From positions 11,361,566 through 11,425,565 of the forward strand of contig CM051458.1 in assembly GCA_028274465.1 (NCBI GenBank): a stretch of DNA of 64,000 bases. Reading direction: 5' to 3'. This stretch comes from Plantago ovata (taxonomy: Eukaryota; Streptophyta; Magnoliopsida; Lamiales; Plantaginaceae). The notes under the pieces were generated by a model, which worked only from the letters and a program-made list of their open reading frames with translations, did not search any database and was not told where the DNA came from. Below are positions 38,891 to 50,811 of this stretch, one piece after another. A program made the translations under genes and the position numbers. Within the stretch, counting starts at the first letter, position 1. Every line of letters begins with the position of its first letter.

Positions 38891-39496
38891 GAAGGGCAAC
38901 CCCAGAATACGAACCGTCGCTGACGTCAGCAGTATTTTCTAACTGTTAGATGAGTCGAAATCAACGGCTCAGATTGAAACACCTGATGAAAAGACAGTTT
39001 GACCCCAGACTTCCCGAAAATCGAGAAAAACGTCGCCATTAAGTGTCGCAAATACTGATGCGACTTACTCGGATGAAGAAGCTGATTTACTCGAAAAAAT
39101 CCTTAAGAAAGAAGAGTTTGCAAAATCAAGCTAACTGTTGGCGTCACTCGGATTTGAAGATTACAAAGGACATTCTTTTCTTACGTCAAGAAACAGAAGT
39201 GTCGGACAAAGAGGAGATACTAAGTCGGACGAGAGAAGTAATACTAAAACCCGGATCTTGACATTTCAAAATTCAAAATATCTCTTTTTTATACTGCGAG
39301 TATTATGTTATTCGGACTATAAAAAGGAGAGGGGGGAATGGAATGAAAATAGGAGGGTGGGAGTACTTATGAACTCGGACGGAAACTTAGAAAATTTTCG
39401 ACCGCAAATAATAGTACGAATCACAAGAGACTCGGACTATACTGATAGTTACACAACTATCTTGTACCAAGATACTTGGAAACTAGGGGGACATAT

Positions 39497-40327
39497 GTTA
39501 ATGTTGGAATATGTCCGGTTCGCTGTATGAACCAAGAGACGACTTAGCTCGGCACAAAGTCCGACGTCTAGGGCACACAAGTCCGACACATGAGCCCTAG
39601 TCCGACAAAGAGATTACTCCCAGAAATGTTCTACTCGGACCGTGGTCCGACATACTGCGCGAGTAGTACGTTTTCAAGGACCACGGACGAAATCCCAAGG
39701 CCCGATACCTCAAGAAATATGTCCGACGCACTTCTTGGTATCGGACGTGTCGCGTGATATACTACGGAGTCGGACCCTAAGAAAGATTTACACAGTTCAG
39801 CTGTAATACGTATGGCCGCGGGATCTCGTAACGTATATCGGACGTTACCTCGAACCTCGGACCGTGTATCGGACACCATGTCGGATACAAGAACGGGACA
39901 AAACTCTAGAACGTTCCTTAAAGCGTGAAGTTACCAACTTAGCCTTGTGGAAACCCTAATTTGGTATGTGGGCCAGGCCCATTAAGCCAACTAATGGGCT
40001 TTTAGCCTTGATATTCAATCATGGCCTTACACTTGGCGCAATCTCAGGAGCTTTATCTCCATTTGGGAAACACTATAAATAGGGGACACCATTCACCCCT
40101 AAAGGTAATCAATATCTTACCCACTTTCATACTATATATACTAGAGTGGATTTCAACCCTCTAACCGTAAAGTCGATTATCCGGTTTGATCACTAGACAA
40201 ACCGGAAAACCGTTACTAACCTCCCCCTCAAGTTATTTTCAGGATATTACTTGCAATGGAAGGAGGCTAAAGTTAAGAGGACCGTTCTAGAACGCATTAG
40301 AAGGACTTGATAATTCACCCATCAACA
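39497..40327 (+). repeat. 3' LTR of the Tat-type element
   Basis: 831 bases, starting TGTTAATGTTGGAATATG after a purine tract (CTAGGGGGACATA at 39484-39496, probable plus-strand primer) and ending CATCAACA. TATAAATA lies at 40074-40081. It is about 170 bases longer than the 5' LTR. Confidence 0.9.
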
Positions 40328-40489
40328 ACATGATTCAATAAAATTTGAAGAAATTTTTTTTAGTAATAATAGAAAACAAGCTCCGATTCATTAATCCAAC
40401 AATTAATTAATCAATTTTGGGTTTGGACATTAGACTAAGATAACAAGTTTGCAAGAACGCACCACAATATTATTACCACAATCTATTTA

Positions 40490-43116
40490 CTATATATTCT
40501 TGTTCAAGCAAAGTTGCCAAAGCTGGTTGGTTGCTTCGTCCAACGCCTGCTCCTCTTCTGCTCTCATTCTCTCACTCAACTCTCTTGCTTTTTCACGAAG
40601 CTCATGACCTATCTTTCCATGGATTACCATATTCACTGCATTTACTATCTCTTCTCCTTTAAACTCATTGTTTTCATCTCTTGGTACCTCCACACAAACA
40701 CTAGCCCCTACCGCCATCCTAAAATCCACAAAGAAATTGGAATTGACCGGGATCATGCAGATAATTGGGACACCATTATACACACTTTCATTTACTGAAC
40801 TCCATCCACAGTGACTGATGAAACCACCTGTGCTCGGATGCCCCAGAATGTGAGCCTGCGGGGCCCATTTTAGGACTACTCCCCTATCTTTCACCCTCTC
40901 AAGAAATCCAAGTGGTAGCACCTCTTCTATTATAGTTGCACGTTTCTCCTCCACGACGGGGAATCTGATCACCCATATAAAATTAACATCTTCGCAAAGC
41001 TCAAGTGCTCTCGCTATTCCTAGAATATCTTCCTTGGACAAGAAGGATTCGCTACCAAATGAAATGTACAGGTTGGAGTGCTTATCTTTCTTGTCTACCC
41101 ATTGAATAATGTCCAAATCCCCCTCATATGCATCTGAAATTAGCGGACCGATAGGTAACAATGTTTTCTCAACTTTCTTGGACAAGTAATCTATGTACTG
41201 ATGAATGTGTATTTTACACTTTCATTTAAATCTTTTTCACCTATTTTAGCTATCCTCTATGTTAATTTAGCTATATTTTAGTGAATTTTATTAGAATAGT
41301 GTCACGTTTCCCTTTAGTCTTTATTTTACAGGTTTTGGTTGAAAAACAAGGATTTCCGGGCAAATATATTGAGGAAGACAAGGAATTGGTGTTCCAGAAG
41401 CCTAATTGGAGTATCTGAAGGTTTCCGGATAGGATTTGAAGTCTAGGGGTCGAATCTGGAAGTTAGAAGGCCACTAGAAGTCAGAAACCGAGTCCGAAAA
41501 TGGGAAGAAATCCAAAAACGCGTCGAAAACGCGTAAATTCCCGAGTTTTACTCCCGGACGAATCGCCCGGGATGGGGGGAGAATCGCCCCACATCAGGCG
41601 AGTCGCCCGAGGGTGTGTGGGGCCCTTCGCCCCACACAAATTCGAAGCCTATATATAGTTGCTCAGTTTTTCTTCGTTTTTCATACTTTTCCAGACCTTT
41701 TCTCTCACCTTTCTCTGTAGTTTTAGGTAGGAACTTCCCAGAGCATGTTCTGGGGGTTCATAGCTTAGGAGATACTTTTTCATAGCAGTTTGGAGCTTGT
41801 AAGATCGCGATTCTTCGGAGACTGACAACCTTCGGTAACATTGTATCTTACAGTTTTTCTACTTATTTTTATATATCTTTCAACATGTTTTCTTCTATGA
41901 TTTCTGTTGATTGCATGACAACTATGAGTAGCTAAACTTCTCGTTGGTGATAGTATGTGAATTCTTAGCGAAGGGTTGATTTATGCTAATGGCTATATCG
42001 TGCATTATACTCCGTGTTATTGCTTTATTTCTTTGATCTATCTAAATCTCTATCTTCGTATGGTTGATTAATTATTGCACACAATTGGACAATTCATTGG
42101 TCTTTGACCTATCTAAATCTATATCTTCGTAGTGTTTGATAATTACAACTGGACAATTCATTGATCAAAGATCTCCATGCAAAACCGAGGAATTTATGCA
42201 TGATTATTAACCCGTTATGCTTTGAAGGACCATACTATCACCAATCTCCATTATCTGTTAAGAAAAACCTTTGCTAAACCGTCTGTTGTTTTATATTCTA
42301 AATTAGATTAGATAAAGCTAGTTATAGTCCTTAGAGATTGACACTCGAGGTTATTCTACTGCTACACTACGATTTTCGTTGTAGTTGTGAATTGCCTTTG
42401 GCTAAATAACAAATTTATTTAATTGATCGGAACCGACAATTCCGCGCATCATCATGTACTTCCCCTCAAAGCCCCTACTAGTTTTCATTAGAACAAGATC
42501 ACAAGATAATTCAAAGTTCACAAAAATAACTTTCTTATCCTCATCAAAAACATTTGCACACAGAAACTGGATATGCTTGTTAACACATTCTTTCTCATGG
42601 TCCAGAGAGTGCAATTCATCGAACGGGAATATAACATCAGGACAAACAAAATGATGACAGGCAAATGAAGCCCTTCCTGCACTGAGAAGAAAGTAATAAA
42701 CAGCAGGAATACCTTGTGAAGAAGCATGTTTAGCAGCCCAAGGTTGGAACACATCATATATCACCAAATCAGGCTTTATGCTCGTGATGATGTTGCGAAA
42801 ACTTGATTCTGACGTTTGAAAAGCTTTGACAAGGGATAATCTGAGATTTGATGGAAGATTCTTGGTGGTGTGGTAATGTGGAGGTAGCTCAGGACAGGGT
42901 TGTAGATTGAGTTGTACCAACTCTATCGAGTTGTGTGCCAATGAAGTCGTTGATTGAGTTGAAATTTACAGCAGTAGTACAGAAATATATGCGGAAATTT
43001 CTTCTTTTCAACATCCTTTTGGCCAACTCGAGAAAAGAAAATATATGACCATGAGCCAACCATGGAAACATTAGAATCTTGAAACCCTCTGCAGTAGTTG
43101 TTTCCTCAGTGTCCAT
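40490..43116 (-). pseudogene. UGT94-like glycosyltransferase pseudogene split by a solo LTR
   Basis: The gene resembles UGT94-type enzymes, which add a second sugar to glycosides. The first part (43116-42455) starts MDTEETTTAEGFKILMFPW and has LAHGHIFSFLELAK with the catalytic-type histidine. A frame change near 42937 breaks it between FNSINDF and HNSIELVQLNL. After EGKY a 1,256-bp solo LTR intervenes, and the frame resumes at 41193 as YIDYLSKKVEKTLLP and runs to 40490. The PSPG box starts well (WAPQAHILGHP, SHCGWSSVNES) but its end reads IPVNSNFFVDF where donor-sugar-binding D/E-Q is expected. Frame change, insertion and motif loss together make it non-functional. Confidence 0.88.
41199..42454. 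mobile_element. Solo LTR inside the UGT94-like pseudogene
   Basis: The insert begins TGATGAATGTGTATTTTACAC and ends CCGCGCATCATCA, so it has TG..CA termini with TGATGA/TCATCA inverted ends. The 5-bp target duplication TGTAC is perfect at 41194-41198 and 42455-42459. A CTATATATAG TATA-like motif is at about 41649. There is no coding sequence. Excising it and one TGTAC restores the local family consensus EGKYIDYL. Confidence 0.9.
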
Positions 43117-43310
43117 CGCGTCCTACTCTCGAATTCTGGCAAACGATGACAAAACAATATTTGAAATGGATAAATATTTGGAAGCTGGTTTCTTTCTCTG
43201 AGATATTCTCCATTTATTTCCCAACTTGACAATTTAGAATAACATAAAGAACATATTGCAGTCTGCAGAAGCTTCAAGACAAAATTTTGCAGTAAACATG
43301 ACTTAGAAAA

Positions 43311-43716
43311 CCAAGTAAAATCATTTTCAGTGAACTATTAGCCACAATACATTACAGCTAGCATCTACTCATTTTCAGTGAACTATTAGGCACAATACAT
43401 TATAGCTACTTTATATGATCCAATAAATTTAGAAAACACATCCCATTTCATTGAGCATGCAGAAATAAAACTTGTTCTATATTAAACATGTAAAAATCAA
43501 TTTCATTTAAGGAGCTAGTTAGAACAGGATCTTTTTACCCAATCGAGATTGCACTCTGCTGGGCCAACACTGACACTGAGAGGCGAAAGCTAGACCCGAT
43601 TGACAATTAATCTCAAAAAATAACTGTGCACTTGCCATTGATATTTGATAAACAAAAAAGAAACCAAGTAAAATCATTTTCAGTTAACTATTAGGCACAA
43701 TACATTAGAGCTAGCA
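43311..43716. repeat. Three copies of a ~50-bp repeat
   Basis: CATTTTCAGTGAACTATTAG.CACAATACATTA.AGCTA occurs at about 43321-43363 and 43370-43411, and a third copy with GTTAACTATT at about 43675-43713. The first and third share the preceding AAGTAAAAT. The function is not known; it may be a fragmentary mobile element. Confidence 0.7.
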
Positions 43717-44349
43717 TCAAGTGATCCCAGATTTCACTCATAGCCAGCTGCCAAAACAAAAAGTACTAAATGAAAAGACAACCATATATATATAAATAAA
43801 CAAGCTAGTATACAAATAAACGATGAATAGAGTGAGTATTTCTGAAGAATTCTTACGAATATATGATCGATAATACAGCTTACAACAATTCCTCCGGCCG
43901 AGATTGATCAAGGCTTAAGCTCAAGCTTCTCAACCATCAACCGACACTCAACCCTTTGAACTGGAATATTAATTATGAGAAATACACTTTTAGCTGTTTG
44001 GTGGTGTTTTTGGTTGATATTTTACAACATTTGATGGCCAAGGATTAAGTTAACTGTCAGGCTGTCACTTCGGTTGTTGCCAGTTGCTGCTTTGGAGGGC
44101 CTATTCTAGCATATATATTCCATCTGCTGTTCTAAGAAATGAAGGGCCATATGTGTGACATGTGCCAAACGAAATGATTACTAAATCTACTTTACTTGTT
44201 CACCTATTACTTCCTGTTTTTCTCTATTTATTCAATTAATTATATTTTTCTATATTTCCTCACTCATCCGTAAACATCAAAATTTGTTCCAACCTCCAAA
44301 TAGTACTATTGTTTCTTCTTTTCTTCTTCTTCTTGGCCGTAAGCTATAA
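43717..44349. other. Intergenic spacer
   Basis: No gene is seen. A GGAGGGCCTATTCTAG / GAAGGGCC stretch at about 44094-44140 resembles the foldback repeat at 47242-47343. Confidence 0.45.
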
Positions 44350-44358
44350 ATTTTTTGA

Positions 44359-45422
44359 GGGTAAATTACATCCACCCACCCTGTTGGAGACCCTAATTAC
44401 GGATCCTCCCTCGCTAGTTTAACAATTACATCTAGCCCCAAAGACCGAAAAAATGTTGACTTCGCCGTTATTCACTTTTCCATTTTCTCCGGCCAAACAT
44501 GCCCTAGTTATTTCCCTTTTGTTCTTTTTTTTTTAATCTTTTCTCTTCTTTTATTTTTTTTATCTTTTCTTTTTTAATCCATCTTATTCTTCCCTACTCT
44601 TGGTTGACCCTTTTCTAATTCCGGTACCGGAAATACTACCGGTACTGGTCAACTCCGTGGCCGGAAATATTGCCGGTATCGGAGCTGTTTTACAGCTCCA
44701 CTCGAAGCCGTAAAACAACCCCTTTTCTGAGCTTTTACAGTTCCCATCGTGATTGGGGAGGTTGGAGTTCCTCCATCAGCATCCATTGAAGCCAGCTAGT
44801 ATACTGAATTGCGATTGATGAATGAGTATTGAAGAAGGAGAAAATGAAAAAGGTTGGAAAATTGGGATGATATGAAGCGATCGAAGCGGATTTTGAGCTT
44901 CAGAGATTGATTCTTGAGATATTGTTGCTGGAAGATATTACAGAAGATGAATGATGGTGATGGTGGAAGAAATATAAGTTGACCATCATAATTATATATG
45001 GAGGATTAATTCTTTAATTACCTACTCATTTTCTATTACTTTCATTACAAAAATAATTAAAATAAATATTTATATCATTTTTTGCACTAAATTTAACTAC
45101 TTCTATAATAATTGTTTGTTCATTTTAAAGTTTATATAATTTTTGTGGTTAATTTGAAATAAATTAAAGTTAATTTTGTAAAATAAAATAGTTTAGAGGT
45201 AAATGTGTAAATAATGAAAATTTAATGTGTATGTCTCAGGCCAAAATCTGAAATTTCGGCAGGGGTAAATTTGTAACTTCCAGCCCTTAATTCGAAAAAA
45301 GTCAAATTCGTGGGGCTATCTGTAATTGTTTTTGTCTAACACTGGGCTACATGTAATTGTTCAACTAAGAGGGTAAGATCTGTTATTAACCAAACTAACA
45401 AGGGGGTAGATGCAAATTACCC
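44359..45422. mobile_element. Mutator-like non-autonomous element
   Basis: The 1,064-bp element starts GGGTAAATTACATCCACCC and, read inward from the right, GGGTAATTTGCATCTACCC; weaker similarity continues (AACAATTACATCTAGCCCC against AACAATTACATGTAGCCC). The flanks ATTTTTTGA (44350-44358) and ATTTTTTAA (45423-45431) make a 9-bp target duplication with one mismatch, the Mutator signature. No transposase is present. Confidence 0.7.
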
Positions 45423-45463
45423 ATTTTTTAATGAAGTTTAATAAAATATAAATCTTATTACCT

Positions 45464-45845
45464 AAGCACGGAGACGGATACGGGTACGGATACGAATACG
45501 AGACGGATACGTGAAAACGTCAAAATTAAAAAATATAGGATACGGATACGTGTAGGATACGTTTAATTTATATAAATATTTTTAATATATTTAGTATTTT
45601 AAGCTAAAGTTTTTTAAATTTAGTGAATACTAACCAACCAAATAAGAAAAAAAATCATATAAATGTCCAATAAACTAAAAAATACATATATCTTATATCT
45701 CAATCGCATCATTATCATAAACACACACCATTATAGATTTAATTTAATTAAAATAGAGGAATATGTATGCCTCGAGTATCCGTCAGGATACGTTTCCGAT
45801 ACGTATCCGTGCGGATACGTCATCCATTTTGAAGTCCCCGTGCTT
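45464..45845. mobile_element. Small element with GGATACG subterminal repeats
   Basis: Ends are AAGCACGGAGAC on the left and, read inward from the right, AAGCACGGGGAC. Both subterminal regions are packed with GGATACG/CGTATCC units (GATACGGGTACGGATACG; CGATACGTATCCGTGCGGATACG), in opposite senses. Such clustered motifs are usual transposase-binding sites of hAT-like or related DNA transposons. Target duplication is unclear. Confidence 0.6.
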
Positions 45846-47185
45846 CCTAGCTTATTACTCATCAGTTCTAATTTTATGTTTATTTTGTTGATTTTTTTTT
45901 TTGTTGTGTTTGACTTTCGATTACTCCCAAATTATACAAGAAAATTAATTTATAAAAGTATTTTTATTAAAATATAGTGTTATAATTGTATTAATTATTT
46001 CTCGGTATGATTTTAAATTTATTAGTGGTTAAACGGGACTAAAACGTCAATAAAACAAACGTAACGAATTCAGTGGGATCGATGAATGGAGTCCGAGTAC
46101 GACACTCTTATTCAAAAAAAATTCGAACTTCATTCTATTTTTAATTATTTTTTTAACAATAAGATTTAAAGGGAAGAGAGAGAGTATTTTGTTTTCTTTC
46201 TTTGGGTGGGCTATAAATTTGTAATCTCTACTATATATTAAGCAAATGTTTAATTACAGTTTTTAGTCGCAAAATATAGTTATCACCTCACATTCCCCAC
46301 TACTTTTTGGTGTTAATAATTCAACATCCACACAAATAGACACTAAATCAAGAAAATTCTAATTAGCAATTCAATAATATCATTAATAATATCATTGTAT
46401 GTAAAATTGTACTTCTCCATCCAATTTTACCATTTAATTTGAAAAATGTATAAAAGTAACAATTAATTAATAAGATTACATACAAAGTAATAATATTTTT
46501 AATTTACTTATTCTATCAACACATCAACACATGAAACTAATTTAATAAATTTATTTATTTTTTGTTAGAGAAAAGATCACGTGAACTAATTTCATAAAAA
46601 TGTATTAGACATCGATTTTTATACTTTATCGCACGGGGATACCGCGTGTCAATTTACTTGTTGAAGTTTAATAAAATATATTTCCTCCATCCATAACAAA
46701 GTTTTCATTTAAAATTTTTGACTTTTTTAATGTCTCATTTGACCTCAAGTTTGTACTTTATTTCATATCGAATTCGATTGTTGTTTGGATAGTAGACTAA
46801 AAATTTTAATTTACAATTGTTCTCTCAAATTTTTAATTTACAATTTTATTTTAAAATAAATATTATCTTATTGAACAAAACACCACACTTATTATAATAA
46901 GTCTTTCAAAATTCCATATGTTAAAAGTAAAATATTTCTTATTTTTAACATAGAAAGTGTGCGGCAAAGTGTTGCAATTTGTTTCAAATAATAAGGTTTA
47001 GATTTTATTACGATTCAAATCATTAAAGGCAAATAAGAAGAAATTATAGTTTTCACCTAGAAGTTGGAACAAATTTTGCATGCTAAAAGTTTAAGAAAAG
47101 AGAGAAAAATATAGAGAATGATATCATTTGAATGAATAGAAAAGGAAGTACCGACAGTAGAGGGTAACAAGTAAAACAGACTCAG
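45846..47185. other. AT-rich intergenic region
   Basis: No gene is recognised. A CTCCATCC-type end of a possible diverged Stowaway MITE is at about 46681, without a clear partner. Confidence 0.5.
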
Positions 47186-47241
47186 AATTATATTGGTTTG
47201 CCACATGTCATGCAACCTGGCCGTTCTTTTTTTAAAATAGC

Positions 47242-47343
47242 AGATAGAACACAAGGCCCTCCGGACCCGCCAGTTGCCACAATTCTAATCATAGACTAAG
47301 CCGATGGAAATGGCTCCGGAGGGCCTAGATGTGTATTCTATCT
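47242..47343. repeat. Foldback hairpin with GGCCCTCCGGA arms
   Basis: AGATAGAACACAAGGCCCTCCGGA (split here as two runs, 47242-47265) pairs with TCCGGAGGGCC..GTGT.TTCTATCT at 47315-47343, leaving a 49-base loop. A shortened relative, AACAGGCCCTCCGGATCCGATGG, lies at 50600-50621 within another hairpin (ACTAGAAC/GTTCTAGT). Confidence 0.6.
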
Positions 47344-47785
47344 TCTATTCTACCCGTCAGATATGTGACACGTGCAGAACTTAGCTGGCTGATTTCTTTT
47401 CTCGCTCTCTCTCTTTATTGTATTAATTGTTTTGTTTTGCCTGATGTAAATTGTGAAATGTATCATCAACTTTAATTTATTACATTAAAGGACATATCAT
47501 AGTTTTCTTTTCATCAATCACGTTAGTACTGTAGTCATTTTACTTCTTTTTTCTTTCACTAAAGTCTGTTTACTCATTGAATATTTGAATTTGATGGTTG
47601 CTATCTCATCTTTTTTTCTTTTACTACGGATATTAATAACACTTTTCAGTATTATTCCCTTAGTGCTTAAGTAATTTTATTTATTTTTTTTCAAAAAATA
47701 TACTTGAAGTTTTAAATAATATATTGTGTAACGGAGATGTAGTATCTTACTTAACACAAAACACAAACACTACCTTAAATTCACA
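47344..47785. other. AT-rich spacer
   Basis: No gene or clear repeat is seen. Confidence 0.45.
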
Positions 47786-47788
47786 AAT

Positions 47789-47789
<1 letters not shown>

Positions 47790-47825
<36 letters not shown>

Positions 47826-47852
47826 GAAGAAGAAGAAGAAGAAGAATAATAA
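47790..47852. repeat. (AAT)n/(AAG)n microsatellite
   Basis: About 36 bases of AAT units run into AAG units and end exactly where the RTE-type LINE fragment begins. Confidence 0.95.
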
Positions 47853-49622
47853 GAATGCGTTTAACTTGGTTGACAGAAGTGCCTTACTTCGGGAGACCCG
47901 GTTGAGGTGCCCGGCCATTTCACCTTGGGTTGAGTTCTGTTATTCTCGGCCCGCGCAACTTTATTATGGGGACTCGGCTCTTCGGTCTTGTGAGGGGGTT
48001 CAGCATGGGGATCCTTTCGGTCCTTTGTTATTCTCGCTGGTTCTGCATCCGTTGGTCCACGCTATCCATCAGTCCTGTGAGCTTGATCTTCAGGCTTGGT
48101 ATCTTGACGACGGCACTATCATTGGTGATACTCTTATGGTTGCCAAGGCGCTCGATATTATCCGTGTTCATGGACCAGCTCGTGGGTTGTATCTGAATGT
48201 CGATAAAACTGAGCTTTTTTTGCCAATGGAGGACCCTCGTGGAAAGGTGGCTGGTCTTTTCCCTTTTTCTATCTCTCGTCCCCTCCGGGGGGTCAAGCTC
48301 CTTGGGGGCTCTGTTAGTGCGGATTCTGGTTTTTGCCTTGATATAGTTGCGCGCCTGGTCTCCAAGACCATCTCTTTGATGGAGGCTGTCCGCAAGCTTG
48401 ATGATCCCCAGTGTGAGCTTCTTCTTCTTCGCAATTGTGCGGGGGTGGCGAAGTTATCTTATGCTTTGAGGACCTGCCCTCCGCTGACTTGTGGTGATGC
48501 TCTCGGCCAGTTTGATCAGGCCTTGCGTACGTCCTTGGAGATGATCGTTACAGGTTCAGGGCCTGGGTTTCGGGATTGGTAGTGGCGGCTTGCCACTCTT
48601 CCCATTAGACTGGGCGGTCTCGGGGTCTTATGTGCGGAGGATGTCGGCCGGTATGCTTTTCTCGCTTCTCGCTTGCAGTCCAGCTCCTTGCAGGATAGGA
48701 TTCTGTTGAGATCCGGGGTTCTTTCTTCTGGCCCTACCTTCCAGTCTGCTCTTGACAGTTTCTCGACCTTTTGTGGTGTTGATGTGCTCTCTGTTTCATC
48801 TAGCTCTCCTGCCCCCCAGTTTATGAAGTCTTTGGCAAAGAGTTATTTTGGTGTCATTGATGCGCAGTTGACGTCGCGGTATGGTTTGAGTCACCGGCAG
48901 AAGGCCCTTCTTAGTTGTGTTCGTGCTCCTCATGCGCAGGATTACTTACTCACCGTTCCTATTGATGGGTTGGGACAGCGGATGAACCCGCGACAGTTTC
49001 GGGCAGTGTTGTGTTATCGCCTTGCAGTCCCTTTGTTTCCTGATGGCTCCTCTTGCTCGAGTTGTCGTGTGCGGCGGATGGACCAGTGGGGTGACCACGC
49101 TGTCCATTGTTCTAGTGAGGTGGGGGTGAAGTTTCGGCACAACCTTGTGCGTGATACCTTGGCTGACATCTGTTCTAGGGTTGGTGTTGCGGTGCGAAAA
49201 GAGGCCCCTATGGGGTTCCTCACAGATGATGGGCGGGACCTTCGTCCGGCAGACCTGCTATTATACAATTGGTCCCAAGGTCGGGACGCCTGCTTGGATG
49301 TTACGGGTGTCTCTCCTTTTGCTGGGGGGGTTTGGATGCTTGGGTTCCTGGAGCTGCTTTGCAGGTTGCCGTTCAGAAGAAGAAGAGCAAGTATTCCTCT
49401 AAGTGTGCGGAGCACGGCTACTCTTTCATCCCGTTTGCCTTCTCCACCTTTGGGGAGCTCGATGAGGAGGCTCTGGCTACTTTGTCGCGCCTTAAGCGTT
49501 TGTGTGTTAGTCATTCCAATGATGTTAGGAGTGGTGTTTTCCTTTTTTCAAGACTTAGCTTTTGTATTCAGAAAGGGGTGGGAGCACAGCTTGTCTCCCG
49601 ACTCCCTTCCAATTTTGTGTGA
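47853..49622 (+). pseudogene. RTE-type LINE fragment: C-terminal reverse transcriptase
   Basis: The sequence opens in the middle of a reverse transcriptase (NAFNLVDRSALLRE), with the RT motifs GVQHGDPFGPLLFSL and the catalytic AWYLDDG, and continues through PQCELLLLRNCAG, GGLGVL, GDHAVHCSSEVG and RPADLLLYNW to KGVGAQLVSRLPSNF. This is the typical tail of plant RTE/RTE-like non-LTR elements. A TAG at about 48580 (DW*WRLATLP) and a frame change at a G-run near 49325 inactivate it. The tail after 49622 is A/AAT-rich. It is distinctly more GC-rich than its surroundings. Confidence 0.88.
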
Positions 49623-49639
49623 TTAATAGAAGTCTATAA

Positions 49640-50740
49640 TAAAAAAATAAAAATAAAATAATAATAATAATAATAAATGTCTAGTTTATAATAAATAATA
49701 ATAATAATAATAATAATAAAATTATTATTATAATAGTTCGAGTATAGTAAAATTAGACCTTCCATTCCGGTAATCAAATTATGGAATACATTAACGTCAG
49801 TGTGGGTAGTGTGGTTGTTTTATGTGTAAGAGCACTCTTTACAGGATACCTATAATATTTTTCTTAATATTGCTCCTAAATAGTCCCTTATAATTATTTA
49901 GTATATCAATTCCATAGATGATAATTAGAGGTCTTCAATTATTTATGTTTTAGTGATGAAAAGGATACATAGTGATAAAAAATGACACATTGAGGATATA
50001 TGTGGTCCCACATAGATAGGGAAGAAATGAGGAGGGTCAAATGAGTACTCAAATGTAGAAAGTTTTTTTTAGTGAGTTACAAATTTAGGAATACATTTAT
50101 GTGGGCCCCAATGTTTTAGGAGTCCTGAAAATTGTTGGTTTTTAACGATTAATCATTTAAAGATTAATAATCATTTAAAGATTAATAAATCACTTATTTA
50201 ATTTGTATTCAATTACATTTCCTAAATTAAAAGCCACAAATATTATACGTACCAATTTTGTAAAACAATGTTCTAACCGTAAATATAAACATGAGTTATA
50301 ATAGTGTCGAGTAATAAGTATGTTGGAGTAGCACAATAGAGGTTGGGGTAAGCCACTTACATATTTTGTATAAAGATTTAAAAAGAAAAAAGAAAAAAAA
50401 AAGTGAAACAATTAAATAAAAGAAATAACCTGCACTAAAATGAGAAAGGAAATAGATAGTGGGAACTCAAGCAAAAATCATGTTAGCATGCATGAAAAAG
50501 GGAGCTGAGAAATTAAACAGAAAAGTAGTAAAATAAGGTACGACGTGCCACAATCATGGCCCTTCAAAATTAAGAACAGGAGATTGAATACGTTACTAGA
50601 ACAGGCCCTCCGGATCCGATGGAAATGTAGGAGTTCTAGTCTTTTCTTGGCCTTGCTAACTACTCAAACGTTAGAGCGCGCTTTTAGATAATATTAGTTC
50701 ATCATAGAGCGTGCTTGAGCGTATTAGCTGATTTAAAACA
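49640..50740. other. AT-rich spacer upstream of PORR copy 1
   Basis: (AAT)n runs lie at 49660-49680 and 49691-49735. No gene is seen. The last 150 bases are the presumed own promoter of PORR copy 1. Confidence 0.5.
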
Positions 50741-50811
50741 CATTTGACAGTACCACCACCAGTCGACCACCATCTACCTCCATTGTTACTGCAAAACCCT
50801 AAACCCCCAAA

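Larger units (their letters stand above)
27562..40327 (+). mobile_element. Ty3/gypsy LTR retrotransposon, Tat type (dual RNase H, antisense ORF)
   Basis: The element is 12,766 bp with the perfect target duplication ACATG at 27557-27561 and 40328-40332. LTRs start TGYTAATGTTGGAATATG and end ACCCATCAACA. Order: 5' LTR, primer-binding site, gag, protease, RT, RNase H, second (archaeal-like) RNase H, then an antisense spliced ORF and the 3' LTR. Dual RNase H and an antisense extra ORF are features of the Tat lineage. Gag-pol has several in-frame stops and frameshifts, and no integrase is visible, so the copy is not autonomous. Two later insertions enlarge it: a duplicated gag/protease segment and a solo LTR. 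Confidence 0.9.

Noticed and set aside
49840..50125. Possible MITE starting TAAGAGCACTCTTTACAGG
   Set aside because: The right-hand end could not be paired with confidence, so no element was called.
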